A stretch of 64,000 nucleotides of DNA. Source: CBIHON01 sp966211965 (GTDB lineage: Bacteria; Pseudomonadota; Gammaproteobacteria; Burkholderiales; Burkholderiaceae_D). Position 1 is the first letter of the stretch. Every line of letters starts with the position of its first letter. The position numbers and the translations under genes are program-made. Below the pieces are notes generated by a model. It was not told where the DNA came from. It did no database searches and worked only from the letters and a program-made list of their open reading frames with translations. This document shows positions 1-7,791 of the stretch, in pieces. The DNA is taken from the NCBI GenBank assembly GCA_966211965.1, contig CBIHON010000027.1, positions 9,126 through 73,125 on the forward strand, read 5' to 3'.

Positions 1-1793
1 TCAATCGCAAGCTGGTCGAGCTGTATGAGTTGTACGATATGCAGTGCCAGCGCGAAGGCGTGGTCGATTTCGCCGAACTGCTATTGCGCACCTACGAACT
101 GCTGAGCCGCAACCAGCCCTTGCGGGAACATTATCAGGCGCGCTTCAAACACGTGCTGGTCGATGAATTCCAAGATACCAACGACTTGCAGTACAAGTGG
201 CTCAAGCTGATGGCAGGCGAGCATGGGGCTGTATTCGCAGTCGGCGACGACGATCAAAGCATTTACGCATTTCGCGGCGCCAATGTCGGCAACATGATCG
301 CCTTCGAGCGCGAGTTCCGGGTCCAGAATTTGATCAAGCTGGAGCAGAATTACCGCTCGCACGCGCATATCCTCGATACCGCCAACGCGCTGATCGCCAA
401 CAACAGCAATCGCCTCGGCAAGAATTTGCGCACCGATGCCGGACATGGCGAACCGGTGCGGATTTACGAGGCCAGCAGCGATTTGCAAGAGGCGCAATGG
501 CTGATCGAGGAAGCGAAAAATCTGATCGCCGAAGGTGCAGCGCGCAGCGAAATCGCGATCCTGTACCGTTCCAACGCGCAATCTCGGGTGATCGAGCATG
601 CCCTGTTTTCCTCCGGGATTCCGTACAAGGTATATGGCGGCCAGCGCTATTTCGAGCGTGCCGAGGTCAAGCATGCGATCGCCTATCTGCAATTGATGGA
701 TAACCCGCACAACGATTCGGCCTTCCTGCGCGTGGTGAATTTTCCGGCGCGCGGCATCGGCGCGCGCTCGCTGGAGCAGTTGCAGGATTCGGCACGGCAA
801 TACGGCATTTCGCTGTACGCAGCGGTGCCGTATGTGGCGGGCAAGGCGGGTTCATCGCTTGCCGCCTTCGTCAAATTGATCGAGGGCGTGCGCTTCGAAA
901 CCCAGCATTTGCCCTTGGCCGAGATGGTGCAAATCGTGCTCGGCAGCAGCGGCTTGATCGCACACTATCAGAATGAAAAAGAAGGTGCGGACCGGGTCGA
1001 GAACCTGGAGCAATTGGTCAATGCCGCGACGGTGTTCGTGTCGGAAGAAGGCTTCGGGCTCGATGCGCCGGCTTTGCTCGGACCGAAGAGCCAGGCCGCG
1101 GCCGGTACCGGCATCACCACCGAGGATGGTATCGAAGTGCTGGATGCCGATGCGCCGCTGGCGACCGTGATGTCGCCCTTGTCTGCCTTCCTGTCCCATG
1201 CCTCGCTGGAAGCCGGCGACAATCAGGCGCAAGTCGGCCAGGATGCGCTGCAATTGATGACGGTGCATTCAGCCAAGGGACTGGAATTCGATGCGGTCTT
1301 CATCACCGGCCTTGAGCAAGGCTTGTTTCCGCACGAGAGCAGTTTGAAGGAAGACGGCGGCATCGACGAAGAGCGGCGCCTGATGTATGTCGCGATTACG
1401 CGCGCCAGGAAGCGTTTGTATATGAGCTTTTCCCAGACGCGCATGCTGCACGGTCAGACCCGCTACAACATGAAGTCGCGGTTTTTCGACGAACTGCCTG
1501 AACATACCTTGAAGTGGCTGTCGCCCAAAGTGCAGCACCACTGGTTCGGCAATCAGACCAAGGCGGCGTGGGATGACGCGCCGGCTTCGGGCGCGAATAC
1601 GATTGCACAAAATTTCAGCAAGAAGGATCTCGGCTGGCGCATCGGTGAAACCGTGTCGCACCAAAAATTCGGCGAGGGTGTGATCGTCAATATCGAGGGC
1701 GGCGGCGGCAACGCACGGGCGCATATCAACTTCGGCCGGCATGGAATGAAGTTGCTGGACTTGGGTATCGCTAAGCTGGAGAAGGTGGCGTAG
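1..1793 (+). CDS. uvrD: DNA helicase II UvrD/PcrA/Rep type (5' truncated)
   Basis: ATP-dependent 3'-5' superfamily 1 DNA helicase acting in nucleotide excision repair and mismatch repair. The open frame runs in from the left edge (first full codon at base 3), so the Walker A segment lies outside the window; 596 residues remain of a family length of about 720-770. Visible motifs in order are DEFQDTND (motif II), GDDDQSIYAFRGA (motif III), a YRSH motif, LMTVHSAKGLEFD (motif V) and YVAITRARKRLY (motif VI). The extreme C-terminus has the small Tudor-like segment (VSHQKFGEGVIVNIEG) found in UvrD/PcrA but not in Rep, which favours uvrD. Its last 23 bases overlap the 3' end of the convergent LysR gene. 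Confidence 0.93.
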   Translation, partial: NRKLVELYELYDMQCQREGVVDFAELLLRTYELLSRNQPLREHYQARFKHVLVDEFQDTNDLQYKWLKLMAGEHGAVFAVGDDDQSIYAFRGANVGNMIAFEREFRVQNLIKLEQNYRSHAHILDTANALIANNSNRLGKNLRTDAGHGEPVRIYEASSDLQEAQWLIEEAKNLIAEGAARSEIAILYRSNAQSRVIEHALFSSGIPYKVYGGQRYFERAEVKHAIAYLQLMDNPHNDSAFLRVVNFPARGIGARSLEQLQDSARQYGISLYAAVPYVAGKAGSSLAAFVKLIEGVRFETQHLPLAEMVQIVLGSSGLIAHYQNEKEGADRVENLEQLVNAATVFVSEEGFGLDAPALLGPKSQAAAGTGITTEDGIEVLDADAPLATVMSPLSAFLSHASLEAGDNQAQVGQDALQLMTVHSAKGLEFDAVFITGLEQGLFPHESSLKEDGGIDEERRLMYVAITRARKRLYMSFSQTRMLHGQTRYNMKSRFFDELPEHTLKWLSPKVQHHWFGNQTKAAWDDAPASGANTIAQNFSKKDLGWRIGETVSHQKFGEGVIVNIEGGGGNARAHINFGRHGMKLLDLGIAKLEKVA

Positions 1794-2715
1794 CCAAATG
1801 CTTCCGGATCAGTTCATGAATAAAATCGCGCATCGCGATCACCCGCTGGCTTGTCTTTAAATCCCGGTGATAGACCAGCCACAGTTCGCGCGTGATGGGC
1901 GGCGCAGGTGATGCAAGGCGCAGCAATTCAGGATCGCGGTCGCAGATGAAGCAGGGCAGTACAGCCACGCCCAACCCGGCACGGACAGCTGCAAGCTGGG
2001 TTTGAATGCTGTTGGATTTGAGCGCCGGTTTCCGGCCGCCGAAGGTCGAAGCAAGCCAGCGCGCCATCGGCAAATGCGCCCATGAATCGTCCCATGAAAT
2101 ATACGGCAGCTTTTTCCAGTCCCGTGCCTCGGCCGGCGCTCGGCCGGCAACGAGCCGCCGTGCGCAATAGGCGTCGAAGTGCAAAAAACCGGCATGCTGC
2201 ACGATGTAGTCTTGCTCGTTTCCTTGCGGGCTTGAGCTGATGAAACGCAAGGCAAGGTCGGCTTCGCGCCGCGACAGGTTCGCCTGCGTCAAGCCGGTAA
2301 TGATTTCCACCTGCACGTTTGGATATTGCTGCCAAAATGCCGAGAGCTGCGGCGTAATCAAATTCGTGGCAAGCGACTCCACGGTTGCCAGGCGCACCAG
2401 GCCCACCGCTTCCTTTCCCTCTGCCGATATGCTGCCGTTGCGCTCCACTGCCAGCATCGCGCTCTCCACGCCGGCGATGTATTCGAACGCGGCCGTGCCT
2501 TCATCGGTCAGCAGGTAACCGGTTTGCTGGCGTAAAAAAAGCTTGCTGCCCATGCGCGATTCGAGTGCGGCAATGTGCCGCGAAACAGTCGACGCGCTGG
2601 TGCCCATTGCAGCGGCAGCCGAACTGAGTCCGCCCAGGCGCGCGACTGCCAGGAAGTATTTCAGATCGTTCCAGTCGAAATCCGATGCCGCCATATTCGG
2701 GAAACGGTTTTCCAT
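1771..2715 (-). CDS. LysR-family transcriptional regulator
   Basis: A 314-residue LysR-type regulator. An N-terminal winged helix-turn-helix (DWNDLKYFLAVARLGGLSSAA, ending in SASTVSRHIAALESRMG) is followed by a LysR substrate-binding domain. The chosen ATG at 2715 places the helix-turn-helix at the usual distance from the N-terminus; a longer frame to 2793 would add about 26 atypical residues and run into the EamA gene, and an ATG at 2694 is also possible. The gene is divergent from the EamA exporter at 2786, the common arrangement for a LysR regulator and its target, so it probably controls that exporter (inference). The inducer is unknown. Confidence 0.88.
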   Translation of the reverse strand: MENRFPNMAASDFDWNDLKYFLAVARLGGLSSAAAAMGTSASTVSRHIAALESRMGSKLFLRQQTGYLLTDEGTAAFEYIAGVESAMLAVERNGSISAEGKEAVGLVRLATVESLATNLITPQLSAFWQQYPNVQVEIITGLTQANLSRREADLALRFISSSPQGNEQDYIVQHAGFLHFDAYCARRLVAGRAPAEARDWKKLPYISWDDSWAHLPMARWLASTFGGRKPALKSNSIQTQLAAVRAGLGVAVLPCFICDRDPELLRLASPAPPITRELWLVYHRDLKTSQRVIAMRDFIHELIRKHLATPPSPA

Positions 2716-2785
2716 TCTTCGCCGTATGTTTATCAAAAATAAAAAATGATAATAACCACGGTCCCAACCCGAGAGCAAACCTTTC

Positions 2786-3685
2786 ATGAACAACCGATTG
2801 ACCTACCTGTGCCTGATCTTCACCACATTATTTTGGGGTGCTGTTTTCCATCTCGGGAAATATGCGGTCACCGTCATGTCGCCGCTGACGATCGGCGCTT
2901 GGCGCTTCATCGTCGCCGCAGCGGTGCTGTTGCCCCTGATTTTGCTGGGCGAAGGATGGTCATGGCCGGCCTTGCGTCGAAACAGCCTGGCTTTGTTCGC
3001 GATGGCGGCGATCGGCGTATTCGGTTTTAACGTCACGCTATTTTACGGACTGCGCTCCACCTCGTCGGTGAACGGCGCCTTGATCATGGCGTTCAACCCG
3101 GCCTTGACGGTAGCCTTGTCTGCCGCTCTCAGCAGGGAACCAATCTCGGCGCGCCAGTTGTGCGGTTTGCTGCTGGGCCTGGGCGGTGTGTGCGTAGTCG
3201 TCAGCAACGGTTCGTGGCAGCGTTTGACGGGGCTCTCGTTTTCCAAAGGAGACTTGCTGGTATTGCTGGCGAGCTTGGCTTGGGCGATTTACTCGGTGAT
3301 TCCCAAGCGCTTTGTGCGCGGACTGTCGCCCTTGCAAATAACGGCCAGCACGGTGATTGCCGGGGCGGCGATGATGGCGGCGTTCGCCGATGTCGCAACG
3401 ACGGATTTCCTGTCGCCGCCGCCAGCCTACGCAATAGCCGCAGTTCTATTCATGGGCTTGTTCGGTTCGGTCTTGGCCTACTTGTGGTGGAATCAAGGCG
3501 TGCAAAAAGTCGGCGCTGCCCGTACCGCGACGTTCATCAACCTGGTGCCGATTTTTGCGGCGCTGATCGGCGTGCTGCTCGGCCAGTCGATTTCTCTGGC
3601 GCAGCTTGCGGGTGCGGCGCTTGTGATCTCCGGCGTGATTTTCTCATCTGTGCGGCAAGCGGAGCAGAAGGGAGCGGTCGCATAG
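2786..3685 (+). CDS. EamA/DMT-family transporter
   Basis: A 299-residue inner-membrane protein with about ten hydrophobic segments arranged as two EamA repeats, the hallmark of the drug/metabolite transporter superfamily. Members export amino acids, metabolites or drugs by secondary transport. The N-terminus (LTYLCLIFTTLFWGAVFHLGKY) has the FWG signature of the first helix and the second repeat starts near residue 150. It is divergent from a LysR gene about 70 bases away, which suggests inducible export. The 3' end faces the LysM gene at 3790. The substrate cannot be read from the sequence. Confidence 0.88.
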   Translation: MNNRLTYLCLIFTTLFWGAVFHLGKYAVTVMSPLTIGAWRFIVAAAVLLPLILLGEGWSWPALRRNSLALFAMAAIGVFGFNVTLFYGLRSTSSVNGALIMAFNPALTVALSAALSREPISARQLCGLLLGLGGVCVVVSNGSWQRLTGLSFSKGDLLVLLASLAWAIYSVIPKRFVRGLSPLQITASTVIAGAAMMAAFADVATTDFLSPPPAYAIAAVLFMGLFGSVLAYLWWNQGVQKVGAARTATFINLVPIFAALIGVLLGQSISLAQLAGAALVISGVIFSSVRQAEQKGAVA

Positions 3686-3789
3686 TCCATGCAAAGGATG
3701 ATGAGGCTCCTGGCCGGCGCACGTCGCGGCAATTCGGCGGATTGCGCTTCGTTCATCTCACAGGCTTCATCTGCTCCGCAACATGCCTG

Positions 3790-4287
3790 TCAAGCTTGCG
3801 CCGGAATGCGCAGCATCTGTCCCGGATAAATCTTGTCCGGATCGCTGAGCATCGGCTTGTTGGCTTCAAAGATGCTCATGTAGCGATTGGCGTCGCCATA
3901 CATTTCGCGGGAAATTTTCGATAAGGTGTCGCCGCTTTTGACGGTATAGAAACGAGCCTCTGTATCTGCTTTGGTCGAGCCCGCTACTGTCATTTGATCG
4001 TTCACATGTTCGACCGACGTGACGTTGCCGCAGCATAGGATAATCTTTTCCCGCGTTGCCTGGTCCGGTGCGATACCGCGCACGGTTACGGTCGAAGTAT
4101 TGGCGTCGAATTCGACCTTCAGGTTTTCCGCCGATAGATTTTGCGAATGAATGTAGCTTTCAATTGCTCGCGCCGCGGTATTGTTCAGCGTGGCGACATC
4201 GTTCGGCGCGGACGTGGCATCCGGCTTGTCGGGTGCACGATTGAACAGTTTCTGGCCGGCTTCCTTGATGAAGGATAATAGTCCCAT
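3790..4287 (-). CDS. BON and LysM domain protein (YgaU-like)
   Basis: A 165-residue protein starting MGLLSFIKEAGQKLFN. A BON domain lies at roughly residues 45-105 and a C-terminal LysM domain at about 112-163 (YTVKSGDTLSKISREMYGD and IYPGQMLRIP). This architecture matches E. coli YgaU/Kbp, a small K+-binding, peptidoglycan-associated protein; a potassium role here is inference from the family. The ATG at 4287 is preceded by AGGAG at 8 bases, which decides against a longer open frame reaching 4413. No signal peptide is visible, as in YgaU. Length matches the family (about 150 residues). Confidence 0.9.
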   Translation of the reverse strand: MGLLSFIKEAGQKLFNRAPDKPDATSAPNDVATLNNTAARAIESYIHSQNLSAENLKVEFDANTSTVTVRGIAPDQATREKIILCCGNVTSVEHVNDQMTVAGSTKADTEARFYTVKSGDTLSKISREMYGDANRYMSIFEANKPMLSDPDKIYPGQMLRIPAQA

Positions 4288-4591
4288 TGAGCGCTCCTGA
4301 GATAGGGGGAAAGGCCAGATTAGGCAAACCGTCATATGCCATCTGTGCGGCACCGCACATTGGTATGGCGGTTTGCAGGAAGAATCGAGGTGGGTGGGGG
4401 CCAGGAAATTCATCGGCCTTCACCGGCCGATTTCCCTGCTGCTGAAATAATCAAGCCGTCGATCCAAGAAACCGCATCGGATTCACTTTCTATTTTTCCG
4501 GCGCTCGATGATTTTCCTGATTTCGTACTGTGATAGCGATGCACAGCGCATCAAATTTCAAGGCACCGCTGCAATAAGTCGGCTTGCACTG
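4288..4591. other. Non-coding gap upstream of the LysM gene
   Basis: About 300 bases with no convincing gene. The right-hand limit is the inverted-repeat element beginning at 4592. The left part must carry the promoter of the LysM/BON gene transcribed leftward. Short open frames here lack coding character. Confidence 0.5.
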
Positions 4592-4714
4592 CTAGAGCAT
4601 TTTTAGCCTGACCGTACGGGCCAATCTCAAGCCTCCGGTGCTCGGCGTACGCCTGTACGCGTCCGCTCCTCGGCCTGACCTTGACTCCGCATGGTCAGGC
4701 TAAAAATGCTCTAG
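4592..4714. repeat. 123-bp element with perfect 22-bp inverted ends (MITE-like)
   Basis: Bases 4592-4613 (CTAGAGCATTTTTAGCCTGA plus CC) are exactly complementary to 4693-4714. The 79-base interior is GC-rich and includes the palindrome GGCGTACGCC. It encodes nothing. The right terminal CTAG supplies the TAG stop codon of the BPSS1780-family gene at 4711. No target duplication of more than two bases is evident. It could be a non-autonomous mobile repeat or an elaborate terminator stem. Confidence 0.6.
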
Positions 4715-5502
4715 TCAGCTTGGCTGTTATCCGGCATCTCCGCTAATTTGGGTTTGCCAAAGATATAAGTATAGGTGGGGTAAAAAGAGCAATACATGGC
4801 CACCGTCATCGTGATCGACAATGGCAGCAAGATCAGGATGGTGACTGCGGCCTGGTTGAGCAGCAGGGCTACTAAGGTGCTGAGCATGGCCGGCAGGAAC
4901 ACGCCGATCGCCGCCCAGGCCAGCCCGTAGACCACGAAGGCCTTGCCGGCGCGTTGCACTGCAAAAAAACTGAAAAACACGGCCTTTCCGACCGGCATCG
5001 CTTGCCAGGCTATCAGCGGTGCCGCATACCAGAACGCCATTGCCGCAGGGATATAGACGAGAGCGGAAAACAGCATCGCCAGACCGATATTCGAATCGTT
5101 GACGGTCTTCGCCGTCAACTCGGTCTGGCCGGTCATGACCATCCATAACACCCCTTCGTCGACCAAGCTGGAAGCGCCGATGGCGAATAATGCCGCAGCA
5201 AAATACAGGACTCCGAGCTTCAGCAGAGCGCGCGCGGAGGGAGAGCGGAAACCGGTCAGCAGCAAGCTCGGGAAAATCCGCTTGCCTTGCTCGACATGCA
5301 CGCAGGCTTGCATGAAGGCGATCGAAAATACCGGCACCAGGAGCAAGGGCAGGATCTGCCCGAGCAAGGGAATCACGCCGATCGCAAACATCAGGAACAT
5401 ATAGCTCAGGAACAGGGTCGTCAGCTCCGCCGGGCGTTTGCGAAACAGTGCGAAACCTTCCTTGACCCAGAGCCAGCCGGCTTGCGGCGGTACTTTTTCC
5501 AT
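4711..5502 (-). CDS. BPSS1780-family membrane protein
   Basis: A 263-residue integral membrane protein with about six hydrophobic segments and a soluble N-terminal stretch (PPQAGWLWVKEGFALFRKRP) typical of the BPSS1780 family of unknown function in Burkholderiales. It follows thrB by two bases on the same strand, so it is almost certainly cotranscribed with thrB and DUF2782. The final codons (PDNSQAD then TAG) run into the left-facing end of the inverted-repeat element at 4592-4714. No enzymatic motif is visible; a transport or envelope role would be a guess. Confidence 0.85.
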   Translation of the reverse strand: MEKVPPQAGWLWVKEGFALFRKRPAELTTLFLSYMFLMFAIGVIPLLGQILPLLLVPVFSIAFMQACVHVEQGKRIFPSLLLTGFRSPSARALLKLGVLYFAAALFAIGASSLVDEGVLWMVMTGQTELTAKTVNDSNIGLAMLFSALVYIPAAMAFWYAAPLIAWQAMPVGKAVFFSFFAVQRAGKAFVVYGLAWAAIGVFLPAMLSTLVALLLNQAAVTILILLPLSITMTVAMYCSFYPTYTYIFGKPKLAEMPDNSQAD

Positions 5503-5504
5503 TA

Positions 5505-6461
5505 TCAGAACAAGGCGGGCGCAGGATGGGCGATGCGTTGCTGCAGAATGCGCTCGAAGTGGCCGGGGTCGTGCGGCGTCAGCATTTCCGCGTCCCGCGG
5601 CAGGTAAAAATCATAGAGGCGCGACAGCCAGAAGCGCAATGCACCGGCGCGCAGCATCGGTTGCCATGCCGCCTGTTCGTCGGCACTGAAAGGGCGCACC
5701 GCATGATAGGCATCGAGCATTGCGCGCACGCGCGCCGTATCCAGCGCCCCGCTGTCGAGATCGATGCACCAGTCGTTGACGGTGACGGCGACATCGAACA
5801 GCCAGGTATCGCAGCCGGCAAAATAAAAATCGAAAAATCCGGTCAGGCGTTCGCCGTCGAACATCACGTTGTTGCGAAACAGATCGGCATGTATCGGGCC
5901 GTGCGGCAAGCGATGATAGGCCGGGGCGGAGGCGAAGGTTTCCTGAAAATGCATCTCGGCGCGCAACAGATGCTGGCCTTGATCCGGCAGATACGGCAAT
6001 ACGGTCGGCGTGGTTTCATTCCACCAGTCGATGCCGCGCAGATTGGGTTGCCGTATCGGGAAATCCTGCGCCGCCAGATGCATCTTTGCCAGCATCGTGC
6101 CGACCGCCGCGCAATGCACCGGCTGCGGGTCCATCTGGCAGCTTCCCGCCAGCTTGCTGACGATTGTCGCGGGCTTGCCGAGCAGCGTGTGCAGGATTTC
6201 GCCGCTGCGGTTCTCGATCGGCGCCGGCACCAGGACCCCGCGCTGCGCCAGATGACGCATCAAGTTCAGGTAGAACGGCAGTTGTTCGAAGCTCAGCACC
6301 TCGAATATGGTCAGCACATATTCGCCGCTCTCGGTCGTGATGAAAAAATTGCTGTTTTCAATACCGGACGAAATACCCTTGATCGCGAGGGCTTTGCCGA
6401 GGGGGAATTGTGTGATCCAAGAGCTAAGGTCATCCAGGCTGACCGGAGTAAAAACTGCCAT
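5505..6461 (-). CDS. thrB: Homoserine kinase, aminoglycoside-phosphotransferase-fold type
   Basis: Phosphorylates L-homoserine with ATP to O-phosphohomoserine in threonine biosynthesis (cytosol). The 318-residue length and start (MAVFTPVSLDDLSSWITQFP) are typical of the APH-fold ThrB found in beta- and some other proteobacteria, unrelated to the GHMP-kinase ThrB of E. coli. The catalytic loop HADLFRNNVMF (near residue 190) supplies the catalytic Asp and metal-binding Asn, and FFDFYFAG is the DFG-like metal site. It sits between DUF2782 and the BPSS1780 membrane gene, a conserved order in Burkholderiales. Confidence 0.95.
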   Translation of the reverse strand: MAVFTPVSLDDLSSWITQFPLGKALAIKGISSGIENSNFFITTESGEYVLTIFEVLSFEQLPFYLNLMRHLAQRGVLVPAPIENRSGEILHTLLGKPATIVSKLAGSCQMDPQPVHCAAVGTMLAKMHLAAQDFPIRQPNLRGIDWWNETTPTVLPYLPDQGQHLLRAEMHFQETFASAPAYHRLPHGPIHADLFRNNVMFDGERLTGFFDFYFAGCDTWLFDVAVTVNDWCIDLDSGALDTARVRAMLDAYHAVRPFSADEQAAWQPMLRAGALRFWLSRLYDFYLPRDAEMLTPHDPGHFERILQQRIAHPAPALF

Positions 6462-6514
6462 GAGCTAAGAACGGAGGTGTCGGAGAATAAAAAGCGAAGA
6501 GCAGGTAAAAGCGT

Positions 6515-6940
6515 CTACTTCTTCGCCGGGGCGGATGTTTCAGCGGCGGCTGGTTTGGGTTCCAGGGTCTGCGGCGGTTCTGCCGCTTCCTTGGCGTTTT
6601 TCGGATTGCCGAATTCCAGCACTTGCCATTGCGCGGCGCGCGTCGCATTGCTCTCGGCATCGCCGGGAAGAGCGCTGCCGGCCGGGTCGTTCGGTTTCAG
6701 ATAATACGTGCTCTTGCCGCTTTGCACTTTTACTTCGGTGACTTTGCCTTTTTCGCGCTTTTCGGTGATCTTTTTTTCACCGCCCTGCTTGCGGATGGTG
6801 ATGGCCGGGGCTTCGCCTTCTTCCAGCTTTTCGAGTTTCGGCGGCGGCGGGGCCACCGCCTGTTGTGCGCTTGCCGTCAGCGGCGCCGCAAAAACAGCAG
6901 CGCAAACTGCAACGAGAGACCAGAGCTTGGATGTGCGCAT
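6515..6940 (-). CDS. DUF2782 family exported protein
   Basis: A 141-residue protein with a Sec signal peptide (MRTSKLWSLVAVCAAVFAA, cleavage likely after ASA near residue 25), then a proline-rich linker and a small basic/acidic domain (ITIRKQGGEKKITEKR, VQSGKSTYYLKPND) typical of DUF2782. The C-terminus is an Ala/Pro/Glu-rich tail. It is first in the DUF2782-thrB-BPSS1780 operon, 53 bases upstream of thrB. The function of the family is unknown; placement in the periplasm is from the signal peptide. Confidence 0.85.
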   Translation of the reverse strand: MRTSKLWSLVAVCAAVFAAPLTASAQQAVAPPPPKLEKLEEGEAPAITIRKQGGEKKITEKREKGKVTEVKVQSGKSTYYLKPNDPAGSALPGDAESNATRAAQWQVLEFGNPKNAKEAAEPPQTLEPKPAAAETSAPAKK

Positions 6941-6987
6941 GATGGTGGGTGAATGCTGAGGTTGAGCGGAAGCCCGCTATACAAGAC

Positions 6988-7016
6988 ATTGTAGCAAACC
7001 GGCCTGTCCCGTCCTA
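6988..7016 (-). promoter_or_regulatory. Sigma70-like promoter for DUF2782-thrB
   Basis: Read on the minus strand: TAGGAC (-35, four of six consensus bases), a 17-base spacer and TACAAT (-10, five of six). It lies about 50 bases upstream of the DUF2782 start codon, the expected position for the promoter of this operon. Confidence 0.5.
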
Positions 7017-7053
7017 TCTTTATCCGGCCTGAGGCAAGCTGCGCTACATTGCC

Positions 7054-7791
7054 TTACAAATAGGGGCTGACCTGCGGATCATCTTCTGTAAGGACAATAT
7101 TGCGCGCTTCATAAAAGGCAAAAATGGCATCCACGATATTGGCCGGCTCGTCGATCACCTGGATCAGGTCCAAGTCATTTTCCAGGATCATGTGATCCCG
7201 GACCAGTTGGGTACGGAACCAGTCGAGCAAGCCGCGCCAGAACGTGGTGCCGACCAGGATCACCGGGATGCGGCGGGACTTGCCGGTCTGGATCAGGGTC
7301 AATACCTCGGTCAATTCGTCCAGTGTGCCGAAGCCGCCGGGCATTACCACATACGCATCGGCATATTTGACGAAGGCGACCTTGCGTGCAAAGAAATGGC
7401 GGAAGCTGAGCGAAATATCTTGCCAGGCGTTGCTGCCTTGCTCTCGCGGCAGCTCGATATTGAGGCCGACCGACGAGGACTTTCCTTCGAAGGCGCCGCG
7501 ATTGGCCGCTTCCATGATGCCCGGCCCGCCGCCCGACATGACGGCAAAGCCTTCGTCGGACAGGCGGCGGGCGATATCCATGCACAAGATGTAATAGGGA
7601 TCGTCGGCCTTGATGCGGGCGGAACCGAAGATTGAAACCGCCGGTCGCAATTCCGACAGGCGTTCAGCCGACTCGATAAATTCTGCCATAATCGTGAACA
7701 TTTGCCACGACTCGCGCGCCTTCTTCGACGTGGCGCGCTCGATATTGGATATCTGCCGCAGCCGCGGCACGTTTTTCCCTTTTACTTCCAT
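7054..7791 (-). CDS. TIGR00730/LOG-family Rossmann-fold nucleotide hydrolase
   Basis: A 245-residue member of the LOG family. Characterised relatives cleave the N-glycosidic bond of (N6-modified) nucleoside monophosphates; a housekeeping nucleotide role is more likely here than cytokinin synthesis (inference). The nucleotide-binding signatures are SGGGPGIMEAANRGA (near residue 95) and PGGFGTLDELTEVLT (near 165). The first ATG at 7791 is immediately adjacent to the polA ATG on the other strand; internal starts near residues 31-35 (MFTIMAEFIESAERL) would leave about 90 bases for promoters. Confidence 0.88.
   Translation of the reverse strand: MEVKGKNVPRLRQISNIERATSKKARESWQMFTIMAEFIESAERLSELRPAVSIFGSARIKADDPYYILCMDIARRLSDEGFAVMSGGGPGIMEAANRGAFEGKSSSVGLNIELPREQGSNAWQDISLSFRHFFARKVAFVKYADAYVVMPGGFGTLDELTEVLTLIQTGKSRRIPVILVGTTFWRGLLDWFRTQLVRDHMILENDLDLIQVIDEPANIVDAIFAFYEARNIVLTEDDPQVSPYL

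Noticed and set aside
2742..2760. Fur-box-like AATGATAAT in the LysR/EamA gap
   Set aside because: Only the left half matches (about 12 of 19), and neither neighbour is an iron gene.
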